Counted from the stretch's first letter, positions 32,327 to 43,735 are shown. The stretch: 64,000 nucleotides of DNA from Eutreptiella sp. 'Long Island Sound 2002' (GCA_964036045.1 OZ038384.1:27695771-27759770); one strand, 5' to 3'. Notes: generated from the letters alone by a model not told the origin. Numbers and translations are program-made.

Positions 32327-33425
32327 TTAGCTGAACAGCCAGACTGCCAGGGCCACCAGCAGCACGGCGAACATGAGCACAAAGAAAAGGATCTCGCGGC
32401 TCCGCCACCAGGCTCTGCGGCGGAGGGATTGAGTGCTGCGCCGGAAGCCCTCGGCTGAGGCCTCCAACTCCTCGGTGCGCTCCACAATCGTCTCGATCTT
32501 CTCCCCCCGTTCCACAACGCGGTCCAAGTTCTCAACCATCACATCTCGTACCTGCAGTGTGAGGGGCCTATGGTCTGGCCTGCAACCTGTTGGATGGCTC
32601 GTCCTATCCCTGGGGCAACGCATATGCTGTGCGCACTCATCCTTCTGGCTCGTGCACTTCACCTCATCCCTCACCACCCATACTTCATCACATGACCCCT
32701 GACCAACAGGCACAGGCTGGATGAGGCCAGCAACAAGAAAGAAAAGCTGTCCTAGGGGCTCAGCCGTCAGCAACTCGGCAAAAGCCTGGTGATGCGTGAC
32801 GGGTAGGCGCTACATAAGAGTTGGGCATGAGATGAGTGGATGGGGCGAGAGTATGGGGTGACAGAGTCAGGGGACGGGGTGGGGGACAGGGTGGATGAAG
32901 GGACGGAGGTGGTGAGGGATGACGCAAGGGACAAAATGAGGGGTTGAAGGGATGGGGTCAGACAAGGAGATGGAGTGGATCGCAGCGAGGGGTGAAGCAA
33001 TAAGGTAAATGAAGTTGAACAAAGGGTGGATCAGCGGGAATGAGGCTGATGAGAGCCCCAGCAGCCTCCAGGCGCCAGAGTCATATCATTCAGTCACTCA
33101 TCCCCTCACCTGCCTCAGCCCTTCCCCTCACAAAAGTAGAGACCTTGTCAATTTCGTTCTGAATAGCCGTAATTTTGTTTTTGGACACGCTGCCGTCTGG
33201 CTCCAACTTCTCTTCAAGGACAGCAGCGAACTCTGCACAAGTTTGCTGACTGAGGGTGGGCAGGGGCTCGGGGTACATGGACGTGAACGTGGTCTTAATG
33301 TCTTCAAGCAGACCAAAAGCCGTTCTTCGGGGGGTCTCTTCGTCAGCCACCAACAGAAACACAAGTCCCTGGTCAGCAATGTAGTGGTAGAACTTGCCCT
33401 CGTGCGCATATGACATGCGGAGCAC
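32327..33425 (-). CDS. VAMP7-like longin R-SNARE (3' exons; 5' exon not found)
   Basis: Vesicle-associated R-SNARE for membrane fusion in the secretory or endosomal system, tail-anchored. Two exons are clear. Exon 33425-33144 follows acceptor CTTCAG and encodes most of a longin domain (LRMSYAHEGKFYHYIADQG, VADEETPRRTAF, LEDIKTTF). It ends at IQNEIDK with donor AAG|GTCTCT. Exon 32551-32327 follows acceptor CTGCAG and encodes the SNARE motif, starting VRDVMVENLDRVVERGEKIE; the Arg of VVERGEK is the zero-layer Arg. A basic RRRAWWRSRE linker and a transmembrane helix, ILFFVLMFAVLLVALAVWLF, follow, then Ser and TAA. Both introns are phase 0. The first strands of the longin domain and the start codon are missing; they should lie above 33425 in an exon I could not identify. 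The family is sure; subfamily VAMP7/VAMP72-like. Confidence 0.92.
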
Positions 33426-33712
33426 CTGAAGCAAAACCAGAGCGGTGAAGCAGGATGGAGCCAAGTGGGCAACACAACAGGCAGTCAGGTACTGTCGGTG
33501 GATAGAGCCTCTGTATCCATCACAGGTTCACCTGCCTCTTCCTGTGAGCACTCAGATTTTGCATGATTTTTTTTACAAAAGTCAGGGAGAATAGAGGGAG
33601 GTGACACCTGTTTTTGGAAAAAAAAAAAAACCAGCCTTCATTCCGCCACTGCCAATAAGTTCGCCATCAGATACATACAGTTCGCCATGGGGACCCCCGC
33701 CGATGGCAGGGG

Positions 33713-34033
33713 TTATGTAGCCAATCTGCCCACTTGTCCGCCACTTCTGATTTTGTCCCCCGCTTTGAAGCGTTGGGGATGCCCCAGACGGCAGGGGTTA
33801 TGTAGCCAATCCGCCACTTGAAAATAAAGTTCCGTTTCCGCGGCAACTTTGAAGCCCCAAACATCCAGTTCATGCCAAGTGGCCATGTATACTTCAGGGC
33901 CACCTCTGATTTTCTCCCCCTCTGTGAAGCGTTGGGGACCCCCAGTCCACAAGGGTTATGTAGCCAACCTGCCCACTTGTGGGCCACTTCTGATTTTGTC
34001 CCCCGCTCTGAAGCGTTGGGGACCCCCTAGACC
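33713..34033. repeat. Three tandem units of about 80-155 bp
   Basis: Units begin GGGTTATGTAGCCAA at about 33713, 33797 and 33953. They share CTGCCCACTTGT, GCCACTTCTGATTTTGTCCC and GAAGCGTTGGGGA. The middle unit carries an insertion of unrelated sequence. They lie upstream of the VAMP exons, probably within its first intron or promoter. Confidence 0.85.
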
Positions 34034-34184
34034 AAGGTGCTGTTAGGCGCTGTCACACATTGTATTAGATGTCCGGAAGGGCGCTGCAAGTGCCCCCACC
34101 GCTTGGGTTTCAGGCCAGAGCCGAGCCTTTGGGATCCGTCAGAATCACTTTTGATACGTTCCCTGCGCCTCTTCTTCCTGTATT

Positions 34185-34330
34185 GCTAACATCTGTGCTA
34201 AGGGGGGAACTCTCGCGCGCGCGTGCTACTTTTAGACTAGATTCCCCTATGAAGAACCCCCATACCGACCCCTTCCAAACACCCTCAAAATTAGGCCACC
34301 TTAGCTACCCAAATGCCCCTAAATTTCAGT
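34185..34330. repeat. Solo end of the Harbinger-like family
   Basis: Direct, diverged copy of the left end at 35205-35350. Shared features are a CTAAGGGGGGAA start, a CGCGCGCG block, TGCTACTTTTAGAC, GATTCCCC and AAATTAGG.CACC in the same order. No transposase is attached. Confidence 0.7.
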
Positions 34331-34639
34331 CACTCAAAGTACTCTAGCTCAAGACAAATGCAAGCTACCTTCCCTTTATATAAGACATCATGCAAAATGC
34401 GGAAAGCCACACACATATCCTCTTTTTTGTTCAATTGAAAGCTCACTCACTCTACCAGCTAGTCCCAAAGCCGCGTATGTGTCCACCTCATCCTCAACTG
34501 GACCGGGGGGCAAAGTCTCTTGCCGAAGGGAATCCAACTTCTGTCAACTTCTGTTTTCAACTTGTGGTACAACCACGCTTCCTCATCAGCAGGGATGCAG
34601 CCTCGCATAGGGCATTCAACTGTGGTCAGGCAAAAACCG

Positions 34640-34740
34640 GGCAGTCCATCACGTCAACTCGAGGGGCCACGCCAAAGCGTGAGAGTCCATCCCCCCAACT
34701 CAAGGGCCCACACCAAAGTGTGGGAGTCCATGGTGAAGAT
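34640..34740. repeat. Two tandem copies of a ~47-bp module
   Basis: CGTCAACTCGAGGGGCCACG plus CCAAAGCGTGAGAGTCCATC, followed at once by CCCAACTCAAGGGCCCACAC plus CAAAGTGTGGGAGTCCAT. The same module occurs inverted at 30240-30312. Confidence 0.8.
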
Positions 34741-35204
34741 GAGCAAAAAAAATGTGTAAAGGGGTGGAAATGGGTGAAAGTGGGTGAAAATCCAAAAATG
34801 CCGTATCCCCCATGTGGAAGAAGCATCAAACCTATGCTAGGGGCAACAATGATGCCCCTAGTGTCACAAAGTATGGGTATCCAGTATGGCTAGACGCCCA
34901 AATAGTTGCACTGCGCCCGCATTGCGCGCACACTGCGCTAAGGGCGCCCCCAAGGGGCGCAATCATTAAACTGCACCAGTTCGAGAGTCGGCCGTGCTCC
35001 GCATGGACATGAAGGGTACGGCAACATGAGCCATGGACCCCAATCACATCACAACCGACCAAACAACCCGCACTCCAAAGCACAACGCTGTCATGGGTAG
35101 AGAAGACTCCCACACGCGTACCCCAGCCCCTCATTCCTCATCTTCCCACAGTCGACTTTACCTTTGGACCACAAAAATGGCGGTCCCAAAGCGAAGCACA
35201 GTCG

Positions 35205-36012
35205 TCGTGCTTAGGGGGAATGTTTGCCCGGCGCGCGCCCTGCGCGCGCCCGGCGCGCTACTTTTAGACGATGTTCCCCCCGAAGAGCCCCCAAGCACAC
35301 CCCTTGGAAACGCCCTTAGAATTAGGTGACCCAACCTGCCCCAGTTCAAGAAAGTTGCAAACCGGGGTACACAGTACCACTCTCGCTCCTTTAAGGGCGA
35401 TCTTGGTCAACACCTTAGCAAGTTGGGAGAATGGGGGGTTAGGATAGCACAACCGCATCGATCTCCAGTAGAAGCGATAGGCGTTATTGAGGTATCGCGA
35501 ACAGTAGAGGTGCATCATAACATTGGTCCCACAAATGTGGGTGTCAATACATTCAGTACAATAGTGCTCCTTAACTCATCACAAACTGCGACGGTGGAGC
35601 GCTTCTGGCAACACAACACACACACTTCTGCCTCATCCTCTGCCTCATCTTGCGTGCCACAACCGAGCAAACAGCTGCTCAATGCGTGCCCTATACCACC
35701 CGTGCACGTCATTGTAACATTGTTGGTGGGCTGTCAAAGTGCCATTCTTTCTTCCAATGAATGGCACAATGACATGAATCCGCCCCTTATAAGCACCATC
35801 ATGGCCCCCAACTTCGAAATCAAAGAAATCACCTCGGGTATGAGAAGGTCCATACCCATCCCAAATCAAAACATCTGCTGATGTCCCGGGGGCCAAGGGG
35901 CAAATCCATATAATGTTGCCCAACATATCAACGGCAACAGTCCACCGGTAGGGCACGGGTCACAAAAGATGCCCGGCGCGCGCCCGGCGCGCTAACGTTC
36001 CCCCTTAGACAA
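35205..36012. mobile_element. PIF/Harbinger-like DNA transposon with GC-palindromic termini
   Basis: The left end reads TTAGGGGGAATGTTTGCCC, then GCGCGC-rich palindromes, GCTACTTTTAGAC and GATGTTCCCCCC. The right end near 35965-36010 has the inverse order: GCCCGGCGCGCGCCCGGCGC, GCTAACGTTCCCCCTTAGAC. The ends bracket a transposase remnant of the DDE_Tnp_4 type. At about 800 bp the element is too short for a full transposase plus its DNA-binding partner, so it is an internally deleted copy. Confidence 0.75.
35645..35956 (-). pseudogene. DDE transposase C-terminal fragment (Harbinger/IS5-like)
   Basis: About 103 residues of a DDE-superfamily endonuclease. DVLIWDGYGPSH is followed by GHDGAYKGRIHVIVPF, where the Asp of GHDGAY matches the second catalytic Asp, and by the family signature NGTLTAHQQCYNDVHGWYRA, whose adjoining RIEQLF carries the catalytic Glu. 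It stops at TGA just after FARLWHAR. The first catalytic Asp and the N-terminal helix-turn-helix are missing. Sequence between 35515 and 35645 in other frames may be decayed C-terminus. Confidence 0.85.
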
Positions 36013-36019
36013 TGCCGTC

Positions 36020-37930
36020 TGCGCAAAGGGCGTGGGGGAGGGGGGGCTATATCATTGAGGGAGAACAAAATTCCCGTCCGCACCGCTTTGCGGCCCATTT
36101 TTATGCCACCGCCGGTTACGAGAGACCCGGTCCCGGACACGCCCCCCTCTTTCGGGTACCAATGCCGCCCGCCCCCCGCATCACTTCCTCATCAACTGCA
36201 ATCGGTCTGGCAGACAGTCAGCCAACGCTGAAGGGCTCCCCTCTGTGCAAATGCAAACGGGGTGCCCCCCAGACTGCCCTGTGGGGGCACAGCACGCCGC
36301 AAGGACTGACCTTGGGGTTGATCTTCGCCACCAGCTTCCCGATCATGGAATCGTAATTGCCCGGTGTCTTGCGGGGAGTGCTGAGTCGCAGGCTGTCCTC
36401 CGCTCGCACAACGCAGGCATAGTACATGGGCATGGCGAGCTACACAGTACGGGGCGCGTTGATGCAACACAGGACGGCACAACGAAGTGGGCTACGCCAG
36501 AGGGCAGGCGCCTGTTCAAACCCACATACTCCTCACCCACAGCGCTGAGCTATTGGAGTGACAGGTTCCATCACATGGCCCACAAACCTCCGGTACAATG
36601 GTCACAAACATGAAATGCAATTGTCCTCCTGTCCAAAAACGGCCGCAGGGCCCCCGCAAACACTGCAGAGCGCTTCCATCCCTGCTGTCTCTCTACATCA
36701 TCCCTGCCCCTTTTCCTCTTCCTCTCGCGGTGTATTGTGCTGCCTTGCACCAACATGGAACACTCTGCTCCTTCGTTCGCGCGTGGTGCATGGGTTCCGC
36801 AAGGGTACATAGCCTTCCAGCGACAGAGGCAGATGTGGTCGCTCACAGGATTCGGCTGAAACCTTGGCAGTCGGTTGTGATGAAGGTGTGGTAACAACAA
36901 TGTGCCAAAAATGACACCGACCCAACAACGACCTGCCTCACTAAAAAAGGAATTCTCTTGTAGCATGGCATTTGGTGTAGCAACAGCCTGTGGGTGGCCA
37001 GCAACAGACGGTGACTGACCGCCAAGCGCCGTCGGTTATTTGCCAAAGGCCAAACACTGAACCAGGTCCCCAGACTTAAAAACACATCTCGTCCTTTGTG
37101 GAAACTTGCATTGGCCCAATGCGACTGTGAGCAGTTATTATGATGAATCTCAACAGCGCTCAGGAAACACCCAATGTGATGAAACCATTCCTGTCAAAGA
37201 AGCATGCTTCGGGCATGTCGGCTGTAAAGACGAAAAGAGACGGGTGCCCTCGCCACACAGAGAAATGCACTCGTCCGCAAACCATGGACGCCTACAAACA
37301 CACAAAGGCTCAGGACCAACTGTTCACCCTGTGCACCCAGAATATCTCTTCTGTCACAGATGTTTCTTGCATCACATGGGTGCTTTGGGCTTTGGGCCAT
37401 CCTTCTGTTGTCCAAAGATGAATTGCCCCGCTTCGGGGAAGGTGGGAAGTCACTGCCCCCGCCCCCCCCCCCCCCCCCCCTTGCGCGATTTTGCTGGGCC
37501 ATCGGGGCACACGCCGTCCTACATGCAGTTGTGGACGTGCTACGATGAGGCCACGCGGCGTGCTGGGCAGGCGATTTGCATGGCGGGGGGAGGGGGCGAC
37601 GTGGCGACCAACACACCCTTTCAGCAGCGCAGCCTCACGGCAGGAAGGAACATGCTGCCTGCATCCTGGAACGGCTGACTGTTCACCCCCCATCAAAACA
37701 CACACAAGCAACACACAAAGGGGCATCAACAACAAAAGACACACGATCCCTGTCCCCCCAGTTGCCCTATCAGTTGTACAGGGTGCGCGGCACATCCCCG
37801 CCCGTGCATGATGGCGCGTGGACTGTCCAGTGTGTGGCGTTGTTGAAGACACAGTCAGCACAACACGCAGCACATGCAGGCCACACAAGAGATGGTAAAA
37901 TTCTATTGCGTTCGGCAAGGCACCTCGAAG
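36020..37930. other. Unassigned region
   Basis: No gene could be supported on either strand. It contains a C-run of about 18 near 37460. ORFs of 100-280 codons here overlap in several frames and have biased, inconsistent composition. Confidence 0.3.
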
Positions 37931-37944
37931 AGAGGCCGGCAGTC

Positions 37945-38025
37945 AGCCAATCAGCCAATCAGCCAGGCAAGCAGTCAGTCAGGCAGTCCGTCGGGCAAGT
38001 AGGCAGGCAGACAGGCAGGCAGAAA
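37945..38025. repeat. CAGGCAG/CAGTCAG-type tetranucleotide repeat
   Basis: An imperfect run of AGCCAATC, AGTCAGGC and AGGCAGAC words, period 4 to 8. Confidence 0.8.
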
Positions 38026-38087
38026 CACACAGTTTGGCTTTTTTCCAGTTGCGGACTACAGTTACAAACGTTGGGGAAACCCTGGTG

Positions 38088-38165
38088 TGCAAGAACAATC
38101 AGTGGACAAGTGGTCAAACACTCGGAAAACAAACCGCATGGCGTCAGTTCGAATCCCGGCCGACG
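38088..38165 (+). repeat. tRNA-like sequence, possible tRNA-derived SINE head
   Basis: GTGGACAAGTGGTCAAACAC resembles a pol III A box with the start of a D arm. About 50 bp on, GCGTCAGTTCGAATCCCGGC is an excellent T-arm/B-box match. No convincing anticodon arm or matching acceptor stem can be folded by eye, so it is not called as a functional tRNA. A second B-box-like word, GGTTCAAATCC, follows near 38227. Confidence 0.45.
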
Positions 38166-38399
38166 TGATCGGCCGACCGCCGGCTCAGCCGATCGGGCCG
38201 CTAAGCCCTTTTTTGTACTCGACCCTGGTTCAAATCCTTCTAACCACAAACTTTTGACTCCCCAACCCAACCCAACCCCCCTCAAAAAGATGGTATCCAG
38301 TTTCAGGGGGATAGAGGCCTCAAAATCAAAAAGTCCATGGGGGATTGTTTTGTTTGTTTTGCAAAATAATGATTTTACAAGGGGTTGGACATCCAATAT

Positions 38400-41190
38400 C
38401 ATGCCTTGGGGTATGCTACGCCAATGACCCCCCAAAAAGGGGGGGGGGGGGTGGCTTCCGCACCTGTGCTTGATCTGAGAACCTCTCTTCGAGGTGATTT
38501 TTCAAGAGCTGAGAACGACCCTAGGTGCCTTGCCTTTCGCAAACAGGTCTGATGGGAGAAGTGCAAACATGGAGTCCTGTTTGCCCCCCCCCCCCCCTTT
38601 GGGCCCGCAAACCCTTGATGTTTGGCATCTCCCCGCTGCCGCCTGTACTTGTGCCCAGCCCGTGGTGGTGTAGCGGGCAATGGCCTGATTGGTCATGCTG
38701 CAGAAATCCCCCAACCCCGCCCCCAGCCCCACGCAAACCAGGCCAATGAGTGGTCCACGCAACAAACACCCTCCAGGAAGAAAGCACAATCCACAGAAGG
38801 GTCCATCCAGGGCTTCGGGAGGTGGCACTCAGTCCCTCTCCATGTTCCTCCACGTGGGATGATAATCCCCATCCGGCTCAGCTCAATAAGGCCCGGCGGC
38901 TGCCAGATGCCAGCACTATGCATGCTTGTGCATACCGAGGCTCAGAGTTCAGGGCTGGGGTTACGCTGGATTTGATGGTGCTTCGAAATGTTACGAATTG
39001 CTACGGTGGGCAAGGGCTTCTATGGGCAAGTGCTTCAGTGAGCCAAAGCTGTGGTGCACAAGATCCCGTGATGCAACGAAGACAAGCCCCGTGCTTGCAC
39101 CGTCGATCTTGGTTCACAAAAAGAATCAGAAAGACATGTCCTTGAGTTGGAGAGAGGATTGGCATTTCACGAGTGGTGCAGCTGTTCAGTTTCCTCAGCT
39201 CCTCCATGTCGGCCCAGCTTCATGCAACGCTTTTTCACACCTCATCATGTCTTGGGCCCTTCTTCCCGCAGCTCGTTACCTTCCGCCCTACTTTGCGCCA
39301 CCATATTCGTTTCACGCATTGGCGATACCTAAGCTGTGATATAGCAACGTCCCCTGAATTACATCGTCACGCAGTTACGGACAACGATCCGCAAAGAGAT
39401 TACAGTCTTCAAGCCCCGCACCTTGATACTTGGGCCATCACCAGAAGTATGACAGGGCAGTGTCGCATTTGGGGGGGGTGTTGGAGTGTGGCAGCACATA
39501 GAATGGGAAGGGGGGGGGGGTTAGGCACCCATGCGCGCACACACACACGGTTAGAACAAAGTAAGAACTAAGAACACACACACAAACACACACACACACA
39601 CACAATTTCAATTGTCGGCCAGCCCAGTGTCATATGTATCGCAGGAAAGAAAGGAAGGAACCCAATGGAGTAGGATAAGGTCAGGAGGTCCAGGGCTAGG
39701 CTCATTGGCCCAGCTGTTGATCAGGGATGGATGATGACCTTTCAATTGCGGTGGTCAGGAGGTGGCAGAGCCCTCTGGCCGGACGCCCCCCACCCTTGCT
39801 CAAAAGAGGGTTCCCATTGACAGATGACTGCGACGGCCTGGTTCAGAAAGGTGCATGATATTGAAGATATAGGCACAAGCGGGAGGCCCAGAAAAAACAT
39901 CATTTGCATTTGGTGACCGTTGTATCAACCACCCTCATCCTTGACCCCGGAGGGGGCGGGGACTGATCAATGGTCCTGTGGCCCTGGCGCAGATGCCCTG
40001 TGTGACACAAGAATCCAATGAATGGCATGCCATGCAGTGTACCAGGACAAGACGGTCCCCTTGTTCCCTCGGGCAGCACTCTACGGCTTCGGGTCCACGT
40101 GTTTGTAGTGTAACATCAGCGTCGAGAGAAAGAGGAAGAGGGGTAGAGTGCATTTTCCTTGGCAGAGAGCGATGCTGTGGACAGATCCGTTTGCTGCCTT
40201 TTTCTTGACAGCACACACCGCAGCAAATTACCCCAACCCTGCGGTGCGCCTGCGGCACCAAAGAGAATCTTTGTGGGGCAGTATGCGGCGATGGTGAGTG
40301 GTCGTCATGGTACCACACAGCCATGAAACAGGAAGCGCCGAGGACACGCACATTCCGCTAAATATACCACTCCAAATCAGACTCAGCAGACGCACCAGCG
40401 ACCACCAAATCATCAATCATGACAGAATGGGTGGAGAGAAGAGGCCGGAAGGAAACCGTCCAGTAATGACAGGGTGGATGACACAACCCAGCGCCACAGC
40501 GCATGACGACAATGCGTGGCATCCGATCCCGGTCCAGGGCGCCTGCAGGCCTCACATGCAGCCCAGCCCGAGACGATAAGATTTGGAGGATGCTCTCCAC
40601 TGCCAGCGCGTGTTTGTGTGGGCGTAGATCACGGAGCGTTACCCATCGGTGGTGCCCTGCAATTGTCACTCAGTTTACCGTTGCAGCCCTGTCCCACAGT
40701 GTTTGGGGCCTCAACTGACCCCCCCTCCCCCCCTGTGCAACCTCCATGGCCCTTCCCCACTCACCCACAGGCCAATTGGCAGGGGCAGGGGCCATGACAC
40801 AAGCTGCCACCCCCTCCCCCCCAACAGACCGGACCACATCGAAATCCCTGACACCGCCAGACACAGTGCACCCTATACCTCCTGCATCGGCACGGGGGGG
40901 GGGGGGGGGTACCCCACACCAAAGCCCCTTGCCCCCCTCCCCGAAATGCCTAGTGTCATCCACACCTCCGCTTGGTCAAACGAGCCCCCACAGTGCCACT
41001 GCAGTGCTTTTTTCGTCCTTGAGCCATCGGGTTGCAGCCCCTGCCCCCACCGATCCTATTCTCCGCCCCCACCGATCCTATCCCCTTTCCTGCCCAGCAT
41101 CGCACACTGCAGTGCTGAATGGGGGGGCGCGGTCAGGAATGAGGCTGATGGAGTTCGGAACTGCCCGCCACCGTCTGGGTCTGCATTGGC
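38400..41190. other. Mostly unassigned; homopolymer and CA tracts
   Basis: Holds G or C runs of 10 or more near 38440, 38586, 39470, 39510 and 40898, and a CA repeat at 39535-39602. A plus-strand frame ending in TGA at 39337-39339 has 100 fairly protein-like codons (SWREDWHFTSGAAVQF), but a second frame is equally plausible, so no CDS is called. Confidence 0.3.
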
Positions 41191-41197
41191 GCTTCAG

Positions 41198-41626
41198 ATG
41201 CATCGTATGGTGGACGTGGATGCAAAGCCCAAGGCAAAGCCAAAGCCTAAGGCTGCTAAGCCAAAGCCCAAGAAGGGGGCTGCCACCAGTCACCCTGATG
41301 TCGATGCAGGTGGCAGCACTAAACCCCCAGCAACACCTACGAAAAGGGCTCGATCACCCTCTGATGAGGCCCCGGCGGCGCATTGTGATGAGGAAGAGAC
41401 ACAATAGGAGAGTCAACAGTTGGTTGCGCCACACAAAGGAAATCGAAGTCCAACATTGGAGCCGAAAGGACAGTCACCGTCACCAGAGGAATTGGAACCA
41501 GAGGAACTTTACAAATTTGGTGAGTGGTGGGACCTCACCAGCAGCCCAGACACAGCGGGAACCCTCGAAAGGAACTCATTTGGGGAACAAACGACAACGG
41601 TGATTTGGGAATAACTGCTATCATGA
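41198..41626 (+). CDS. Lys/Pro-rich protein, TAG and TAA in frame, ends TGA
   Basis: After a TTCAG that could be a splice acceptor, ATG at 41198 opens HRMVDVDAKPKAKPKPKAA and a basic Lys-Pro repeat like histone H1 or nucleolar tails, then TPTKRARSPSDEAP and an acidic end. A TAG at 41405-41407 interrupts, but the same frame continues as coding-like sequence: ESQQLVAPHKGNRSPTLEPK, SPSPEELEPEELYKFGEWWD. It reaches TAA at 41612-41614 and TGA at 41624-41626. With the standard code it is a 69-residue protein; with TAA/TAG as sense it is 142 residues. A GTGAGT at 41520 could be a donor, giving another structure. Function unknown; the composition suggests a nuclear, nucleic-acid-binding role. Confidence 0.4.
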
Positions 41627-41629
41627 GAC

Positions 41630-43600
41630 GTTGGTGACAGCAGAACCACCATCCTCTGAGCAGTTGACTTGATTTTTAATTTATGTCTGACTTTGTTTGA
41701 TTTGTTATTCACACTCACCATTTCTCGGTGATGGCACATTGAACTGCCTTTTGTAAGCAGCATTTGGTAGTTTCTGTGATGAATGTTTGTGTATTGATTG
41801 ATTATAAACACTTCCTTATGGTTCAATTTGTATTTTTCTGATGTTATGTGTCAATCTGATACTGTGACAAGGAGCCAATGGACTGACAGATTTTTGTACC
41901 TCATCATCCTGGATTTTGCCAAATGTGGCAAAATTTCACGTCTCATTGCAATTCCCTGAAAAAGGGTGACTATTTCACCATGCATTAGTGCACTGTTTCA
42001 TGGAGTGTTACCTGTACGCCACGGAAAGCCTTCAGTGGACAATGCAATTTGTCCTTTAGTGCTGTTTCTTTGAATTCGGATGCCTGTTTTGGATGGTTTA
42101 CAAGTGTGCTCAATTGCAGGCAGAAAGGGCAAAGTGGACGAAAAGGGGCATGATTTCAGTCGAAGACTGTACTCGGTGTACGCTGTGTGCAATTGGGGGG
42201 TAGTAATTCGCCTTTTTTTTTACCCCATGAATCGCCATCATTTCACAAACCCCCACCCCCAACCCCCGGGCAATTAAGGCCTCCTAAGATTTTGTCATTC
42301 ATGTCTACCGACCAACGCTAGCTGAATCACCCCAATCCACATGTTCAAGCCTCGACCCGTCACGGACTTCTGCAAGCTCTCACACGTTTTCACCGAGACA
42401 CTGCATGTCGCCCCCCCCCCCCCCCACAAACCAATCTACAAGTAGCCCTTTGGGGCTGAAGGCCGAGGCAGAGGGGTCCGCTGAGTGTCATAGCAGCGGT
42501 TCCGGAACTCTTTGAGGACGCCATTCTCGTTCACTCCTTCCACGTCGTTACATCCTGTGAAGCGGCAGTGGTATGCGCACAGGCCTCACAGGCGCTACGC
42601 CCAGGTGGGGGAGGGCACAGGCCCCGGTTCTGTGTGGGGACGGGGTTCGGTGGGGTATGGATGCACAGGCGCAGGAGCAGGTTCACGACGAGACAAAATG
42701 AGTGGGCCATTGGGAGACCCAACACCGTGTGGGCGTGCGGAACTGGGACCAGCATGATTTATCTTTTGTGCGTGTGTCTCCCGGTGCTTGGACTGGCCGC
42801 TTGACACGCTTCTTGCAGGTCCAGTCAACGTGCATTTGACCCGGATTGACGCTAGTGTTTGACGCCTGCAGACCCTGCATGCCTTTGGGAGGAATCTTTG
42901 GTGGGGCCAAGCCGACGGCTGGATGTTTAGCAAGTCTCGGATGCCAAAGTGCCATCTGTGCACTGCAAACAAACTCTGCAGATTTCCAAAATGTGATGGC
43001 AATGCCCTGACGCCGGCATCCACGGAAGTGCCACAGATTGATAGACTGCTCTCTTGCACACCACGAACGATGACATGCCACACATGGCACTGCGCTGCAG
43101 GACAGAACGGTATGACATGAAACGAGGCAAGAGCACACAGCGTTTTGGTCACGGGTTATTTCAGGTTTAAAACGATGGGCAATTATCTTCAGAAGAATGC
43201 TCCTCGTCGCTTTTGTCCTGCTTTTTTTCTGTGCTTTGATGAATGGTTCATGGCACCAGAACGGGGCCACCCTTGTTTCTTGGGTCCCAGGCCGATCTAA
43301 CTTGCACATTTTGGGGGTAAACCAGTCAAAACCAAGGGACGGATCCAGGGTAACGAGCCGAAGGACTATGCGTCTTGCAAGCCCCCCACTGTTAGCCTCC
43401 GCCCCGACATGCTGACACCTTTTCAATCGTTTGACGTAAAAAATCAGCCCTTTGCCCTTTTGGGGGGGGGGGGGGGGTCAAGATTTCAGTAGCAAATAGA
43501 TCCCGTGTGACCAGTTTGAACACTGCAAGAAAAAAAAAACACCTCAATTCAAAGGGTGATCTGAACAGCGGCACTCCCATCCATCAGCCCTCTCGCAACA
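41630..43600. other. Unassigned, AT-richer at left
   Basis: Poly-C/poly-G runs near 42412 and 43461. ORFs at 42595-43152 and 42683-43426 (minus) overlap in different frames and show no domain. Nothing further is supported. Confidence 0.3.
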
Positions 43601-43735
43601 CACACACACACACACACACCACAAATGACCTCGGTGCAAAGAAAGCAGGTTGTACAAAGGACATGGCACTGGACATCAGTTGCACTACACAGCAGGGATG
43701 TATTAGAAGGGGGGGGGGGGGGGGGGGGGGGGTTG
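43598..43735. repeat. CA repeat and a G-run of about 24
   Basis: A CA repeat of about 10 units at 43598-43619 and a G-run of over 20 at about 43710-43732, just upstream of the giant TG array. Confidence 0.9.

Noticed and set aside
31786-32535. 249-codon minus ORF overlapping the SNARE exon
   Set aside because: In the SNARE exon it is out of frame with the conserved protein; beyond it the sequence has no domain.
36571-37918. Several 100-200-codon minus ORFs
   Set aside because: Overlapping in different frames, biased composition, no domain and no splice or start context.
38088-38165. Functional tRNA gene
   Set aside because: The T arm is convincing but no acceptor stem or anticodon arm can be paired by eye.
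40649-41407. 252-codon plus ORF as a single protein
   Set aside because: Only the last 70 codons are coding-like; the earlier part is Pro/Ser-rich translation of poly-C tracts, and a TTCAG lies just before the ATG at 41198.
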